Source: Trichomonas tenax
Lineage: Eukaryota; Parabasalia; Trichomonadida; Trichomonadidae
Direction of reading: 5' to 3'
DNA length: 53,618 nucleotides
Assembly (NCBI GenBank): GCA_023091735.1
Contig: JALKBU010000266.1
Location: 1 to 53,618, forward strand
In this document: in pieces, positions 19,779-30,950 of the stretch
How the letters are laid out: the number at the start of each line of letters is the position of its first letter
How positions within the stretch are numbered: the first letter of the stretch is position 1
Program-made: the position numbers and the translations under genes
The notes under the pieces: generated by a model
What the model saw: the letters and a program-made list of their open reading frames with translations, nothing else
What the model was told of the DNA's origin: nothing
Databases searched by the model: none

Positions 19779-21611
19779 TCACTGATCCATTGCCATGAGG
19801 GAGGCATAGACTGTCATAACCATCTGTGGGTTGACCTCATAGATATCTTCTGGAAGAGCATAAACTGTGCCACCATACTTACGAACAATAGAGAGGACAT
19901 AACGAGCGTTCTTGAGAAGATCCTTCTCGTCATCTGTCTCCATAACGATGGACCAGTCAACTGTATCTGGCTTGAGGATGTCGATGAGGTGAAGGAGTGG
20001 GCGAGAGTCCTTGATTGTAACATCCTTGAAGGACTCGATTCTAGCCTTGCCGTCGAGCTTGTCGTTAGCCCATTTGACGATCTGTTCATCCTTGATACGA
20101 GCACCACCACCGAGCTTCTTGAAGACCTTGAGGTAGTCGTAACGCATCATCTGCCAAAGGAGGGCCATGCAGAGCTTCTGGTTGCCCGAGTTGATATCAG
20201 CACCAGAGATTCCGACGAGGGAAAGGCCGAGCTTCTTGCCGACTTCAATGCAAAGGTTGCAGTTCTCGACGCACTTGAACTTGTTGAGCTTTTCACGGTT
20301 GATCTTGAGACCTTCTGTGCATCCTGGCTCGATCTTCTCGAACATGTAGAGGAGAGCGAGACCGTTGCTGATGCCATCATAAAGGTTGTAGATGAATGGA
20401 TCAACACCGCAGGAGTTCATCCAAAGGCAGTACTGGCGCTCAAGACGTGTGCCGGCAGCAGCGAAGAGAGCTTCATCGAGAGCAGCAAGTTCCTTCTCGG
20501 AAAGAGCCTCGAGACCTGGGCGTGTGTTGAAGACTGTAGCGACGAAGGCGAGGTTAAGTCGCTGGTTGCCCTTGACAATTTCGCGTGGGCCGACGAACTT
20601 GCGGCAGTCGATCTTGTCTGCTTCCTGGAGCATGAGCTCAGCACGCTTCATCATGTCTGACTCGTTCATTGGCTTCATTGTGCAGCACTCTGGAGCGACC
20701 TGCTTGAGAACTGTTGTCATGATCTCAGAGTCGGAGAGATCTGATGTGAAGTTTGTGGCTGTTCTCTGAGAACCAGCGTGCTCAAGGTGGTAGTTAAGCC
20801 AGCGAAGAAGGAGCTGTTCTGGGGAAAGCTTGAGTAGGTCAGCGAGTGTCTCTCCTGGCTTAAGAAGTCTGAAAAGTTCTGGGTGGTTTGTAAGGTTGAC
20901 TGTCTTAAGGAGGGACATACGGACGATCTGCCATGTGAGACCGAGGACAAGGTGGACTGTGCCATCACGGATATCTGTGTTACCGACGTTGATTGTTGAG
21001 ATACCGATGGACTTAGCAGAGTTAAGAGCGAGATCGATGTTCTGGGCCATGGAGTATGTGTTAAGCTTCTTGCCCTTGACAATAACACGCTCATCGATTG
21101 TGTCTGCCTGAGCGAGGTTAACCATCTTACAGAGGAGGATACCATCGCCGAGCTTCTTGAAGAGGTCATCGTTCTCTGGGTTGATTGGGAGGATGTGTGC
21201 AAGGTCCTGATCACCCTCGAGGCATGAGTTAAGGTGGTTGACGAAACCAGTAACTTCTTCCTGAGCATAGGATCTTTCAGCGCCTGACTTGGACTTGATC
21301 TTGATCATAGCAGCGTGCTTCTTGAGGCCTTCTGAGAAAGCAGAGGACTTACCTTCCTTTTCATCCTGGAAAATCTGAAGGAATTCTGGGAATGAAAGCT
21401 GGCCATCGCCATCTGTATCGTACTCGGCAATATCCTTCTTAGCCTGAGCAACTGTGATTGTCTGGCCCAATTCACCGAAAAGACGGACAACGCCTTTGTC
21501 CTGAATCATGCCATTATCAGCGAGGTTGTTGAAGTGGTCTGCAGCGGCATTGATTTCCGACTGCGAGAGCTTCGGGAACTGTTTGTAATAGTCAGCAGCG
21601 TTGACAGACAT
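19779..21611 (-). CDS. fimbrin/plastin (actin-bundling protein)
   Basis: 610 residues, close to the usual fimbrin length. The N-terminus holds an EF-hand pair: the first is degenerate, the second canonical (YDTDGDGQLSFPEF). Four calponin-homology domains follow in two tandem pairs, recognisable from VNLAQADTIDERV, LVLGLTWQIVRM, LLRWLNYHLEHAGS, FVATVFNTRPGL, and LCMALLWQMMRYDYLKV. Fimbrin cross-links actin filaments; in Trichomonas it is linked to the amoeboid, adherent form. Codon use is GC-richer than neighbours, consistent with high expression. Two overlapping TCACA initiators lie 11-16 nt upstream of the ATG. Confidence 0.95.
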   Translation of the reverse strand: MSVNAADYYKQFPKLSQSEINAAADHFNNLADNGMIQDKGVVRLFGELGQTITVAQAKKDIAEYDTDGDGQLSFPEFLQIFQDEKEGKSSAFSEGLKKHAAMIKIKSKSGAERSYAQEEVTGFVNHLNSCLEGDQDLAHILPINPENDDLFKKLGDGILLCKMVNLAQADTIDERVIVKGKKLNTYSMAQNIDLALNSAKSIGISTINVGNTDIRDGTVHLVLGLTWQIVRMSLLKTVNLTNHPELFRLLKPGETLADLLKLSPEQLLLRWLNYHLEHAGSQRTATNFTSDLSDSEIMTTVLKQVAPECCTMKPMNESDMMKRAELMLQEADKIDCRKFVGPREIVKGNQRLNLAFVATVFNTRPGLEALSEKELAALDEALFAAAGTRLERQYCLWMNSCGVDPFIYNLYDGISNGLALLYMFEKIEPGCTEGLKINREKLNKFKCVENCNLCIEVGKKLGLSLVGISGADINSGNQKLCMALLWQMMRYDYLKVFKKLGGGARIKDEQIVKWANDKLDGKARIESFKDVTIKDSRPLLHLIDILKPDTVDWSIVMETDDEKDLLKNARYVLSIVRKYGGTVYALPEDIYEVNPQMVMTVYASLMAMDQ

Positions 21612-21619
21612 AAAACAAA

Positions 21620-21629
21620 TGTGATGTGA
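21620..21629 (-). promoter_or_regulatory. two candidate initiators (TCACA twice)
   Basis: The minus strand reads TCACATCACA, giving A+1 at 21622 or 21627, 11 or 16 nt before the fimbrin ATG at 21611. Both fit the Trichomonas Inr. Confidence 0.6.
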
Positions 21630-22423
21630 AACATAAAAGTGACATTTTATCCAAATTCAATTGAAAGGACAAACTTTGATGGCTTAAAATTTGAATTGTT
21701 TTTTCGCTGTATTTGTTCGATAAACAATAAAATGAGTCATTTTGTTTGGTAAAATTTTATGTGTCAAAAATTTTATCATCATTGTGATTCGTCTGATTTA
21801 TGTGTTCAATAAAAATGGGACGGCAATTTTTCGATGGAGGTTTGAAATCTGACATGTAAATTCGATTTCGGCAAATCGTAAAGAGCATGAATCTGAGTCC
21901 CACTATATGTGTAGACTTTGTTCTTAAAATTTCATAGTTTTATTATTTAATCGTCGCCTCGATTTGGTTTTATTCAGTAATTTTTATATCGAAAATTTTG
22001 AAACAATCGAGAAAGTTCATTATTTTCTATTGATTTCGCTAAATTTTAACGACAAATCAGATTCATTTTAAATAAAGATCCTATATCATTAAAATTTGAG
22101 TCATTTTATATTGTATTATTTAACATTTTCATTGCATTTCTAGTTTCTCCCTTATATGACCTACGTTTAGCTGCGAAAAACAAAGGATTATCTTTACAGC
22201 TGTTATATAGACTTATGTAACGCATATAATATCAAAAATATTCTATTGAAACAAATAATGAAACATTAATGAAGTATGATACAACTAATAGAACTGCACA
22301 AAGCAATAGGTTTGAATATGTGTCAATCATTTTCAACGTGAGTGTACCATTTTGTTTTATATGAAAGAAGAAAAGTTTGAAATATATGAAAGCCTTTTAC
22401 GCTTCTACACCAGATAAAAGCAT
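21630..22423. other. gene-free AT-rich stretch
   Basis: No coding signal. One TGACATGTAAA word occurs near 21850, shared with the TIR elements. Confidence 0.5.
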
Positions 22424-24249
22424 CTATTGTCCTAAAGCTCTCCTTGCATCCTTTGCAAGAACCGTTTCAAAGAATATGTTATGATTGTTTGCATAATATG
22501 TTTCCAAGTTCTGTCTTCTTTCAATTGCAAGACTTAAGCCTTTTGTATGATCCATTGCTTGACTTATAATACAAAAGGAGTCATTATGCAGCAAAGATTT
22601 GATAAATGGAAGACTGTGCAGTTCGAATTTTTCATCTTCTCTAACAATTGATAATAAGTTTATCCTAAACAATTTCGGGCTTTCATTGATTCTTTGTGTA
22701 CCTAGAGCATGAACATACGTTTTGTACCATGCTTGCGCTTGCATGACAGATCCCCAGTTCTGTGTGGATCCCTCAAAATACGATATTGAATAAATAGCTA
22801 TAAACAAAACCCAATTGATGATTGAAGATATCCATGAAATCATAAACTGCAAAGCCAAAGTTACTAAAGATCCAAACTCACCCATGGATTCCAGAACTTG
22901 CTTTTAGACCTCCATCCTGGGATGTGTGAATTAGAAGCAACGAAAACGCAATAATTAATCAATACTGTTAAACTTAAGAAGAAAATCGTATTCAAATTCG
23001 CGGCAAAATCAAGTTTTCCTATTCCAACGAATATCGCTGTGATGATCAACGGAATCCATAAATCGAATTTATATCTCATAGCAGGAATAAGATTGTCAGA
23101 AGCTAAATATCCAATCAGCAATTTCTCTAACGCCAATGAACCAATTAACTGATGCATCCCATAAATTGTTATAGTTGCTAAACAACTCCATTTGCTTAAT
23201 GAGAACGACATCAAAGGAGATACAGCATCTTCAATTAAGAAGTTCCTTTCTCCGCAGACGCCAATGAATAATATAGTAATATGTCATATCAATACAGAAA
23301 CGCCAAAAGCAGTCCATGTTCCCTTCGGCAATTGTTTAGCTGGACGTTATAATTTTCCACTTGTCAAAAATCCACCAGTCAAAGCAGTGAATCCTGGAGT
23401 GACAGTGTAAATATGCTTCATGAAGTTCAATAACGTCATCTCTTCGTGGGACCAAATATTGCTTCTAAATGTTCTAAGATTTGGTCTATTAAAGCCTTCT
23501 GAAGATCCCGTTTTATTAATAATGCACCCTAAAATAAAAGCAGTAACTCCAACTAAATGAGAAATAGCAGTGGCTCTAATTGAATAAACAATAAACTTCA
23601 TCAAATGGACAGCAATAATCAATATAATAAAAGCTACAACTCCGATATCATTGATCTCTTGTTTTGTGAATTATTTTGGTTCATACATCAAAACGATAGA
23701 CTCGGCAAAACCAATGATTGCCATTGCTGCAGACAAAAATGTTGTGATGTCCAAGAATATAGTGAAACACCTGCCAAGCTCAGGGCCTATCGTTCTCGAT
23801 ATAAGATAATGAACACCGCTGTTGTCCAAGTCTCCATTTGTGCTCATTGCTGAAAGCGATGTTATCAAAATTATAGAAATAATCGATGCAAGCCAAATAA
23901 TTCCAAGAGAGAAAACAATTCCACAGTCATCAAAGAGCTTTCCAGCACGAGTCCAATATGTCATGGTCATGAGGTTTACGAAATTAGGCAAGAACACACC
24001 TGTGAATGAATTTAATGGTTTTTTATTATCATCGACAGGAGGCTCTTTCTGGATAGGAATATTTTCTGTTTTAGCTCTTATATCTTGCACGCTCGGCCTC
24101 TTCGCAACTGTTCTATAATAAATTGCTGAAGGTCCAATATCATGAAGATCCAAAAATGCTGATGGAGATGCCACTGGATCGGAATGGTCTTCTTTCTCTG
24201 TTTTAGGGGTTTCTGGTTTATCAAGATCCTCAAATTTGCTGTAACTCAT
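22424..24249 (-). pseudogene. SLC12-type cation-chloride cotransporter pseudogene
   Basis: Reading from ATG 24249, an acidic cytoplasmic N-terminus is followed by the SLC12 signature GVFLPNFVNLMTMTYWTRAG, then AMSTNGDLDNSGVHYLISRTIGPELG (split here for length: the ATNG-like and SRxxGPE motifs), which are characteristic of Na-K-Cl/K-Cl cotransporters. The frame is broken by TAA 23671-23673, TAA 23347-23349 and TGA 23284-23286, each followed by continued family-like sequence in the same frame, and by a frameshift near 22880 where the last membrane segments move to another frame. A short C-terminal domain ends at 22424. Intact members are usually longer, so the C-terminus may also be truncated. 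Confidence 0.8.
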
Positions 24250-24731
24250 TCTTTGAAATATAATTTATCGTTAAAATTTTGACGATGGATGCTCAAAATA
24301 GATCCTTTTTGGAAAGAAATATGAGCTTTGCAGGGTGCAGCGGACCATTTGTAGTGTGTCAGCACTGAATTATCCACAATGCCCTCAATTCAAAATTTAA
24401 TCTTTTGATTCTGAGTCATGTAACCATTAGTTTTATACTGAATAGGCCTTTGATATTCTATTTCATCAGCGATATAAGTAAATAACAATAAATTAAAAGA
24501 TCGAAAAAAATTTAATAAACAAACAATGATATAATGTCATATGTAAAAACATCGCTCTCTTGAATTTATGTTGATCTGCAATCTCCTTTTGGATATATGA
24601 ACAACCCAAAATTATATCCAAATATTTCAACGATAAATTCGAGTCTGAGAGTGATGAATTACATAGAGAAGGCGTTGACCTTCAATACAGGCTTCTTGTG
24701 AGATTGTTCATTCTCACTTGTCATGATCAAG
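24250..24731. other. gene-free stretch
   Basis: AT-rich. TCAAAG lies just before the cotransporter pseudogene ATG on the minus strand. Nothing else recognised. Confidence 0.5.
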
Positions 24732-25970
24732 TCAATACGTCTTGATGTTAGCAATGTTCTCTGTGTCTGTGATCTTGTTGATGGATGTAAGGAGCTCATC
24801 AGAAAAGTGATACTTAAATAATTTTCGATCACTTGCAGTGAATGTGTTGAAGAAATAATCGCATCTGGAGATGATGTGGTCGAGGTATTCAGACACAAAT
24901 TTGTTCTCTTCCTCAAAATTCGTCAACTTTTGGCAAATCTTAATCTGAGAGTCGATGAATCGGGCCATGCATATATCTATCAAAGAGACTGGGTGGTCAT
25001 CATCAAAATTAAGTGGAGTAAGAGGAGCAGCGAACACTTTGAAAGTCGATTCTGGAGAAATTAACCGAATCAACTGTAGAGAAGCGCTTTTGGCTCCATC
25101 AATGATAACAACGCCTCTATTGTTCATTTGGTATGTTTTGACACCGGCGTTGTTCTCTTTTCTATTGTCATTCATCGAAACAATTTCACCTCGAAGCAGA
25201 GACTTGCAAACGCTTGAAATATCTTCGAAATTGTTATAATTGTCCATGGAAACGACAACAGCAGCTGTGCCTTGCTTTATTAAAGCTTCTTTTAAGCAAA
25301 TGCTTAATTTTGTTTTTCCTCCATAATGAGGTCCTGTAACACAGATGACACGTGTTCTGGGATATGCAGTCTTGAAATATGTATTGACTAAGCTCTCTAT
25401 CTCGTGTTGCTGATTATAAAAAGTACTTCTTGGGTAACGAGTCTTAAATAAGCTGTACGTGCTGTCGCTCTCGTTATTGTTGTTGAATTCTTTGGTCTCA
25501 ACAATGACATTTTGAAGATTCGAATTTATTATCGGAATAAAGTTTTCTTTCACGTTGGCCCACACAGCAAAACCATAACCATTGGACTTAATGGCAAAAA
25601 TTCCGATTTCAGAGATCTCTGTTTGAAATGGCTCCAACATTATGTCCATGAAGTCGTCAAACTTCGCGCAAACATAACTGGAAAAGTTCATTTTCTTAAC
25701 AAGAACCACTATGTGGGTGTTTCCGTTCTCATGGAAGTATTTTAATGTTTCATCATAGGACAAAATCTTTCTAGTAATGACTTCTTTCGTCTTTATTAGC
25801 ATATTTAGTTTGCTTTGAATCTGATCTAAGATAGATTCATTGATTAAAGTTAATGGACGTGTTTCGAAGAAAGATGCTGTTCCTAAGTAATGGGAAACGA
25901 TGCAGTCTTTCATGGTGATCTTCCTGTACATGCTTGCAACGAGGAAGTTAACAGTTGCACGATTCTTCAT
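24732..25970 (-). CDS. uridine kinase-like P-loop protein with ThrRS-SAD-like N-terminus
   Basis: 412 residues. The C-terminal half matches the layout of the phosphoribulokinase/uridine kinase family: P-loop GPHYGGKT (about residue 212), VVVSMDNYNNFED after strand 2, a SVCKSLLRGEIVSMND region like the uridine kinase lid area, and VVIIDGAKS at the Walker B-like strand. The N-terminal half (about 1-190) resembles the threonyl-tRNA-synthetase second additional domain found fused to some protist and bacterial uridine kinases. The P-loop is unusual (HYGG in place of SSSG) and the substrate-binding motifs are weak, so catalytic activity is uncertain. The start is supported by TCATA 15 nt upstream. 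Confidence 0.6.
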   Translation of the reverse strand: MKNRATVNFLVASMYRKITMKDCIVSHYLGTASFFETRPLTLINESILDQIQSKLNMLIKTKEVITRKILSYDETLKYFHENGNTHIVVLVKKMNFSSYVCAKFDDFMDIMLEPFQTEISEIGIFAIKSNGYGFAVWANVKENFIPIINSNLQNVIVETKEFNNNNESDSTYSLFKTRYPRSTFYNQQHEIESLVNTYFKTAYPRTRVICVTGPHYGGKTKLSICLKEALIKQGTAAVVVSMDNYNNFEDISSVCKSLLRGEIVSMNDNRKENNAGVKTYQMNNRGVVIIDGAKSASLQLIRLISPESTFKVFAAPLTPLNFDDDHPVSLIDICMARFIDSQIKICQKLTNFEEENKFVSEYLDHIISRCDYFFNTFTASDRKLFKYHFSDELLTSINKITDTENIANIKTY

Positions 25971-25982
25971 TGATTTATAAGT

Positions 25983-25987
25983 TATGA
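25983..25987 (-). promoter_or_regulatory. initiator (Inr) TCATA
   Basis: TCATA on the minus strand, A+1 at 25985, 15 nt before the ATG at 25970; matches the Trichomonas Inr. Confidence 0.55.
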
Positions 25988-27416
25988 CCTGATTTGCCCT
26001 GAATTTTTTCTTTTATTCTCTCAAATCAAAGACCCAAACTGCTCTCAAATCTTTTGATTGGATTTTTTTCCCATTTTCCCTTTTGAACATTCGGAGAAGC
26101 ATTTTTAGACCATTTTAGTTTATCACAATGAAGATTTTACTCCAAACATTGCTTATTGAGTGATTTTAAATATGTTTTTATTCTTTGTTATCAAAAGTTT
26201 CGATTTTGAGAATTTTTCTATTAAATAGTTCTATTCATATAGCATAATCGTATTTTAATAAAATTTTTCAATAAATATTTTTAAAAATTTAAAATTCGAA
26301 TTTTAACTGATAAATAGATAAGTAAAGATTTGAAGGTCTTATTTTTAAAAAATTTGAAGTTTGTCAAAATCAGAATCAAAAAAAAAAACTGAATTTTTAA
26401 CCATAAAATTAACCTGCTTGTAGTATAGTGATAAAAGATTGATAAAAAACGAACAAATCAATTTTTGGAAAAAAATTGAGAACGAAATCATCAATAAACC
26501 ATTTATTTAATCACTATAAAAGGTCTCGAAAACAACCTTTTATATAAAATCAAAAGCAGCAGATCGCACTCAAACCAATTATTACCATAGGTGAGTTGCT
26601 AACATACCAATAATCAATTTTGATTTTTTGTGAGATATGATGGTGTTTTTGACTGTTATAACGCGCTATTTTATGAATTTCACGATAATCCATTTAAGAA
26701 TAAATTTAGCTAGTCCATATCTTGTATAGGCCAAAGCTGCATGTCCAAAAACATATTTTAAATTTGCTCAAATTTATTCGCTCTTTGTTTGACCTTAACT
26801 CGAGTGAACTGCATTGCATTGAACACAGATATAATAATTCTCAAATGATCAAGCGATCTCTTGATGTGAAGGTGGCAATAAAAAATTAAAACTATAATAC
26901 GGCGAATATCGGATCTATATCATCTCTATGACATACAGAATGGTATCAGATGATTTAGACGGAATCAAATTGATTGATTTGTAAAAATTTCGAAATATTT
27001 TTTGGTTCATATGGTTTTTGGTCTGTGTAAGTCAAGAAATCTCTTTTTATTTTGAATGTCTATCTGTTTCTTATGGTTTTTCAAAGCATATTTGATTGAT
27101 GCATTTTTCGAATTCTCTAATTTGACAAGAAAGATATTAAACATGATTTTCTGTATAAGCACAGCTTGAGAATAATGATTTCATCATTCAAAATAGATCG
27201 AGTCGATCATATTATTTCATTGATTATTGAATGTATGTATCAATCAGAATTCATTTAGTGTATATCATATTTAGTTGTCAGTAGTATGAATTTAATGGTT
27301 AAACAACGTTAATTTAATTCTTGATTATTTGGTATATTATAATAAAGGCATTTATTCAATAAAACTGATCGAAATTTAGCTACATGTTATAGTTCGATTC
27401 TAGCATTACAATTATA
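25988..27416. other. gene-free AT-rich stretch
   Basis: Nearly 1.4 kb without coding signal between two minus-strand genes. It contains one perfect 10-bp hairpin (26515-26544), listed separately. A search for snRNA-like features gave only weak hits. Confidence 0.5.
26515..26544. repeat. perfect 10-bp hairpin
   Basis: TATAAAAGGT (26515-26524) pairs with ACCTTTTATA (26535-26544) across a 10-nt loop. Not associated with a gene end. Role unknown. Confidence 0.55.
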
Positions 27417-28443
27417 TTAAAAGACTTCATCATTAAATCCATCGAAGTCGTCGGCTTCATCGAAGGCCTGAGTCATAGATAAAGCAGCGACTTGTCTAGC
27501 GGTAATAGGCTTATTACGGTCTGGGAAGAAGCTCTGGAACCAAACATGGTTCAAAGCATCAGCAGCTGAGAGCCTATCCTTTGGATCCTTCTGCATCAAC
27601 AAACTAATAAGATTTTTAGCTTCCTCAGACACATCATCAAATGCTGCAGAATCGAAATCATATCTTGCCTCAACAATGGATCTAGCGAGTGAATGATCAG
27701 TAGAGAATGGTGACTCAGCACTAAGTATGACATATAATGTGACACCTAATGACCACATATCAATTTTTTCATCATCTGTGTGTTAGTTACAATAAATTTC
27801 AAAAATTCCAGGCAAAGGATGTTTTCAAATGAAAACACACCTATTTGCCTGAAAATAAACGATACATACAAGGTGTCTTTGTGTAAATTTCTGGAGCAGC
27901 ATATACTGGTGTTCCAACCCAATCAGTTTTCTTTTCTCCGGCACGTATATATGTAGCATAGCCGAAATCAATTAATTGTACAACAGGATTTTGTATATCT
28001 TCATTTTGGAACAAAATGTTTTCTGGTTTCAAGTCTCTATGCATAATACCAACCGAATGAATGAAATCGACAGCCTGAAGTACAGAATACATGATTTTAC
28101 AAGCAGCAACTTCAGGTATCTTTCCATTAGCATTGATATATTCGAATACATCGCCTCCTGTAGCTAAAGGCATAACAATAAACTTGTAATTGCCTGCATC
28201 GAAGGTCTCTATTGGCTGCATGATGTTCTGGTGTTGTAGAGATTTCATTAAATTGCACTCATCTTCGACTAGTTGGAAGTTATCTGCTTTCCTTTTGATT
28301 GCTTTGATAGCAAGTTTGATGCATTTGCTAGGGTGAAAGGACTCGTAAACGATAGAGTTTTCCGTCTCGAAAATCTTGGAGGAAAGCCTGTAGGAGTTAA
28401 CAAACTTGTTTGTGAGATCGTCCACAACTGGTTCAGTGTTCAT
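27417..28443 (-). CDS. CAMK-like protein kinase, spliced from two exons
   Basis: Exon 1 is 28443-27870 and exon 2 is 27775-27417; joined they give 933 nt, 310 residues plus stop, with no frame break. The junction falls within a Tyr codon in the activation segment (GTPVYAAPEIYTKTP then YDEKIDMWSLGV), and without splicing the frame stops a few codons into the intron. Motifs: VAL-type lysine LAIKAIKRK, HRDLKPEN, LIDFGYA, APE, DMWSLGVTLY, and the HVWF motif typical of the CAMK group at the domain end. All catalytic residues are present. The kinase domain fills nearly the whole protein, with a short acidic C-tail (DEADDFDGFNDE). It is the only gene in the window with a recognisable intron. A TCACT initiator lies 16 nt upstream. 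Confidence 0.93.
27776..27869 (-). other. 94-nt spliceosomal intron
   Basis: Minus strand: donor GTATGT at 27869-27864 and the fused branch-point/acceptor ACTAACACACAG at 27787-27776. These are the strict signals known for Trichomonas introns, and 94 nt falls within their known length range. Removal restores the kinase frame (phase 1). Confidence 0.97.
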
Positions 28444-28456
28444 TTAGCTTTAAAAA

Positions 28457-28461
28457 AGTGA
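28457..28461 (-). promoter_or_regulatory. initiator (Inr) TCACT
   Basis: TCACT on the minus strand, A+1 at 28459, 16 nt before the kinase ATG at 28443. Confidence 0.6.
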
Positions 28462-28980
28462 CTGATGCAGGAAAAAAGATGACAAAAATCTTTTCTTGGT
28501 TTCGATTTTGACTCAAGATTTATCTATTGCATAACATTGTGGTGCTAAATTACTGAAAAAGGTCAAATTTTGATTTTGATCATGAAAATTTCCGACTTGA
28601 TTAAAATTATTATGCCATATCTCTAGGATAGAAAATCTAGTACTAGTTTAATATATTCTTAGCTTGGAATCATGATTTTGTTAATTCATTATGACAATAA
28701 TAAATATTATCTATAAGGATATTTTGTCATGGAAATAATATTTCCTGCCACTGATTATTTGACAAGTTCAAAATTATGACATTTTACATTTGAATTGTCA
28801 AAATATCATTATCAGTTGTCAAAAACATGTTAAAATGAAAATCCATCATCATGATTGTCAGAAAAACATTTTTCATATCTATTAAAATATTACTGCATAG
28901 CTCATTATGTTATTACAAATAATTCTTTTTATTGTTACAAATATTCCATGCTAAAAATAAAAAATAAATCAAACAGATTT
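28462..28980. other. gene-free AT-rich stretch
   Basis: No coding signal; several TTGACA/TGTCAA words between 28780 and 28860, perhaps decayed TIR sequence. Confidence 0.45.
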
Positions 28981-29610
28981 TGCGTACCGAAAGTTGTCAC
29001 GAAAAAGTGACACAAAATGATATTATCTGACATGTAAATATACATATTTGACAATTAAATATTTACGTGGCATGTGATTATAAATGATTATTGGAAGAAT
29101 GATATCCTATATTTGTTTAAATTTACTTTGAAAAGAAAAATTAAGTGCTTCATTGGCACTGGTAGCCAAAATGCTAGCAATCCAGTCCACAGTTCTTCCT
29201 TTCAGACTCGATCTTCGAAATAATCAGCGATTTACTCTCCAGAATGCTTCTGAAAGGAAGAACTGTGGACTGGATTGCTAGCACCTTGGCTACCAGTCCC
29301 AATCAAGCATTTAATTTTGCTCTTCAGAGGCACTCTGAAGTGGAAATCTTTGATTTCTTAATGATGGCGTATGAAAGGAAGATCTGTGAGTTTAGCTACT
29401 AACACGCGCGGTACCTGTGTCAATGTTGTCCCCGGTTCTTCCCGTCAGATGCGATTTTGAAATAAAAACTAATACATAATTTGAATGATTATAAGACTTT
29501 ACATGTCAAAAATATTGATATTTTGACAAATAAACTTGAGATTCTAATAACTTTACATGTCATATAATATTACTTTTTATATCACTTTTTCATGACAACT
29601 TTCCGTACAT
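28981..29610. mobile_element. about 630-bp non-autonomous TIR element
   Basis: The ends are inverted copies: left GTACCGAAAGTTGTCAC (from 28984) and right GTACGGAAAGTTGTCAT read on the minus strand from 29608, continuing into GAAAAAGTGA on both sides and then TGACATGTAAA blocks. No transposase frame is present. The centre holds a very long hairpin (29140-29315). No clear target duplication was found, so the exact ends are approximate. Confidence 0.7.
29140..29315. repeat. long hairpin with 66-bp arms
   Basis: 29140-29205 and 29250-29315 are inverted copies matching at 61 of 66 positions, with the inner 34 bp perfect, separated by a 44-nt loop. A transcript across it would form a strong stem. 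It lies at the core of the TIR element. Confidence 0.9.
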
Positions 29611-30950
29611 TACACGATATAATAAATGAAAATTATGTTTTGCTATGGATGTGCAAATTAGGCACTTTTTGGCTGCACGCGAATTCAACATTTTTAAGAA
29701 AGGAGCAACCAAAGGACCCTTTATAATGCCGTTTGGCCTTGATTGAATCTTAATCCTTTTATCAGAGCGATATCTGCTTTGATCACATCTTGATGAATCT
29801 CAAAACATGTGAATAACAATAGAGGAATATTGCAACTTCTCTTAATAACTCTTTGTTGTCCCGGATACATTGATTAGTGTCATAAATGATATTGATCGAG
29901 AATTTTCGATTATATTCCCGATAGATAGAATGCAAGATCAGCATCAGGGGTCCACAAGGATGCAAAATCACTATTTATACTCTAGTAATGGCTCTATGCG
30001 TAGATTTGAAAGTCCGTAGCCCAAAATTTGGATCCAAGGCAATTTAGAGACCAATAGCAATGCAGGAGGAACAAGCGGCACATTGCATAGGTTAATTCAA
30101 TAATTATGATAAAAATAAAAGAAATTTGAAATTTGTAGACTTGATTAATATTTTTGATTAAAGCTGCGAATTAGAATATTCATCCATCATTTCAGCCCAA
30201 ATCCCAGTCCACAAGAACTAAATGTTGAAATTTGACGAAATTCAAAATTTTCATTCCAAAATCATCACACTATCCAAAAACTAGAGATGTTCCCGCTCAT
30301 AGAATCAGATATCATGCATATATTCATATTTAGTTATGCAAAATAACGATTATATGGCCTTACTGATATTACGTGATGAAAATCAATAACTTTTCAATGC
30401 GGTTTAGCGGTTTGCCATCTAAAGAAAAAACAAAAATATAGGTAACAATGCACCATTTCCTGCAGCAAAATGTTTGGCACACCAATTAACAAAATAAAAA
30501 TCTTGCTCCATTGAATTTTTCAAACTAGATTGGGGGAGACTTTTTATACAATTTTATAGGTTACAAAAAATAAATATTTCAATTTTTTAGAAATAAAATT
30601 GTTAAATTACCATGTTAGAATGATATTCTTCAGTTTTTAAAACTTTTGCATTAATGATAAATTAGTTAAGAAGCTAATATCAAATGGAGTAAAAGGCTGA
30701 GACATTCCTGCCGATAGGAATGAGTTTCAAACACGAAAGAATGAAGATATGAAAACGTTCGATAAAATTATTTTCGAATAAGTCAAGCTTTTCATGTTTC
30801 TGATAGGATAGACGGTGTAGAATTAATTGCTTTATAGATCAAGCTAGTGAGCGATTGAAGAGGTTGGAGTTTTTATAGTGAAAAGAACGCTTTCATGACG
30901 AGAGTCTTTGTAAACAAAGCGGTTTTGACAAACATTAATTTTATTTAAAA
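29611..30950. other. gene-free stretch with possible decayed coding sequence
   Basis: Short coding-like pieces are visible (for example a plus-strand frame starting at 29646, stopped after about 35 codons, and a minus-strand 62-codon frame at 29783-29971), but none could be assigned to a family or joined into a gene. Confidence 0.4.

Noticed and set aside
19989..21111. long plus-strand frames opposite fimbrin
   Set aside because: Antisense shadows of a strongly codon-biased gene.
26440..26620. possible snRNA gene (AATTTTTGG like an Sm site, CCTTTTAT like a U5 loop, ACATAC like a U1 5' end)
   Set aside because: The words are short and common in AT-rich DNA, occur in the wrong order for any one snRNA, and no conserved secondary structure was found besides the 10-bp hairpin.
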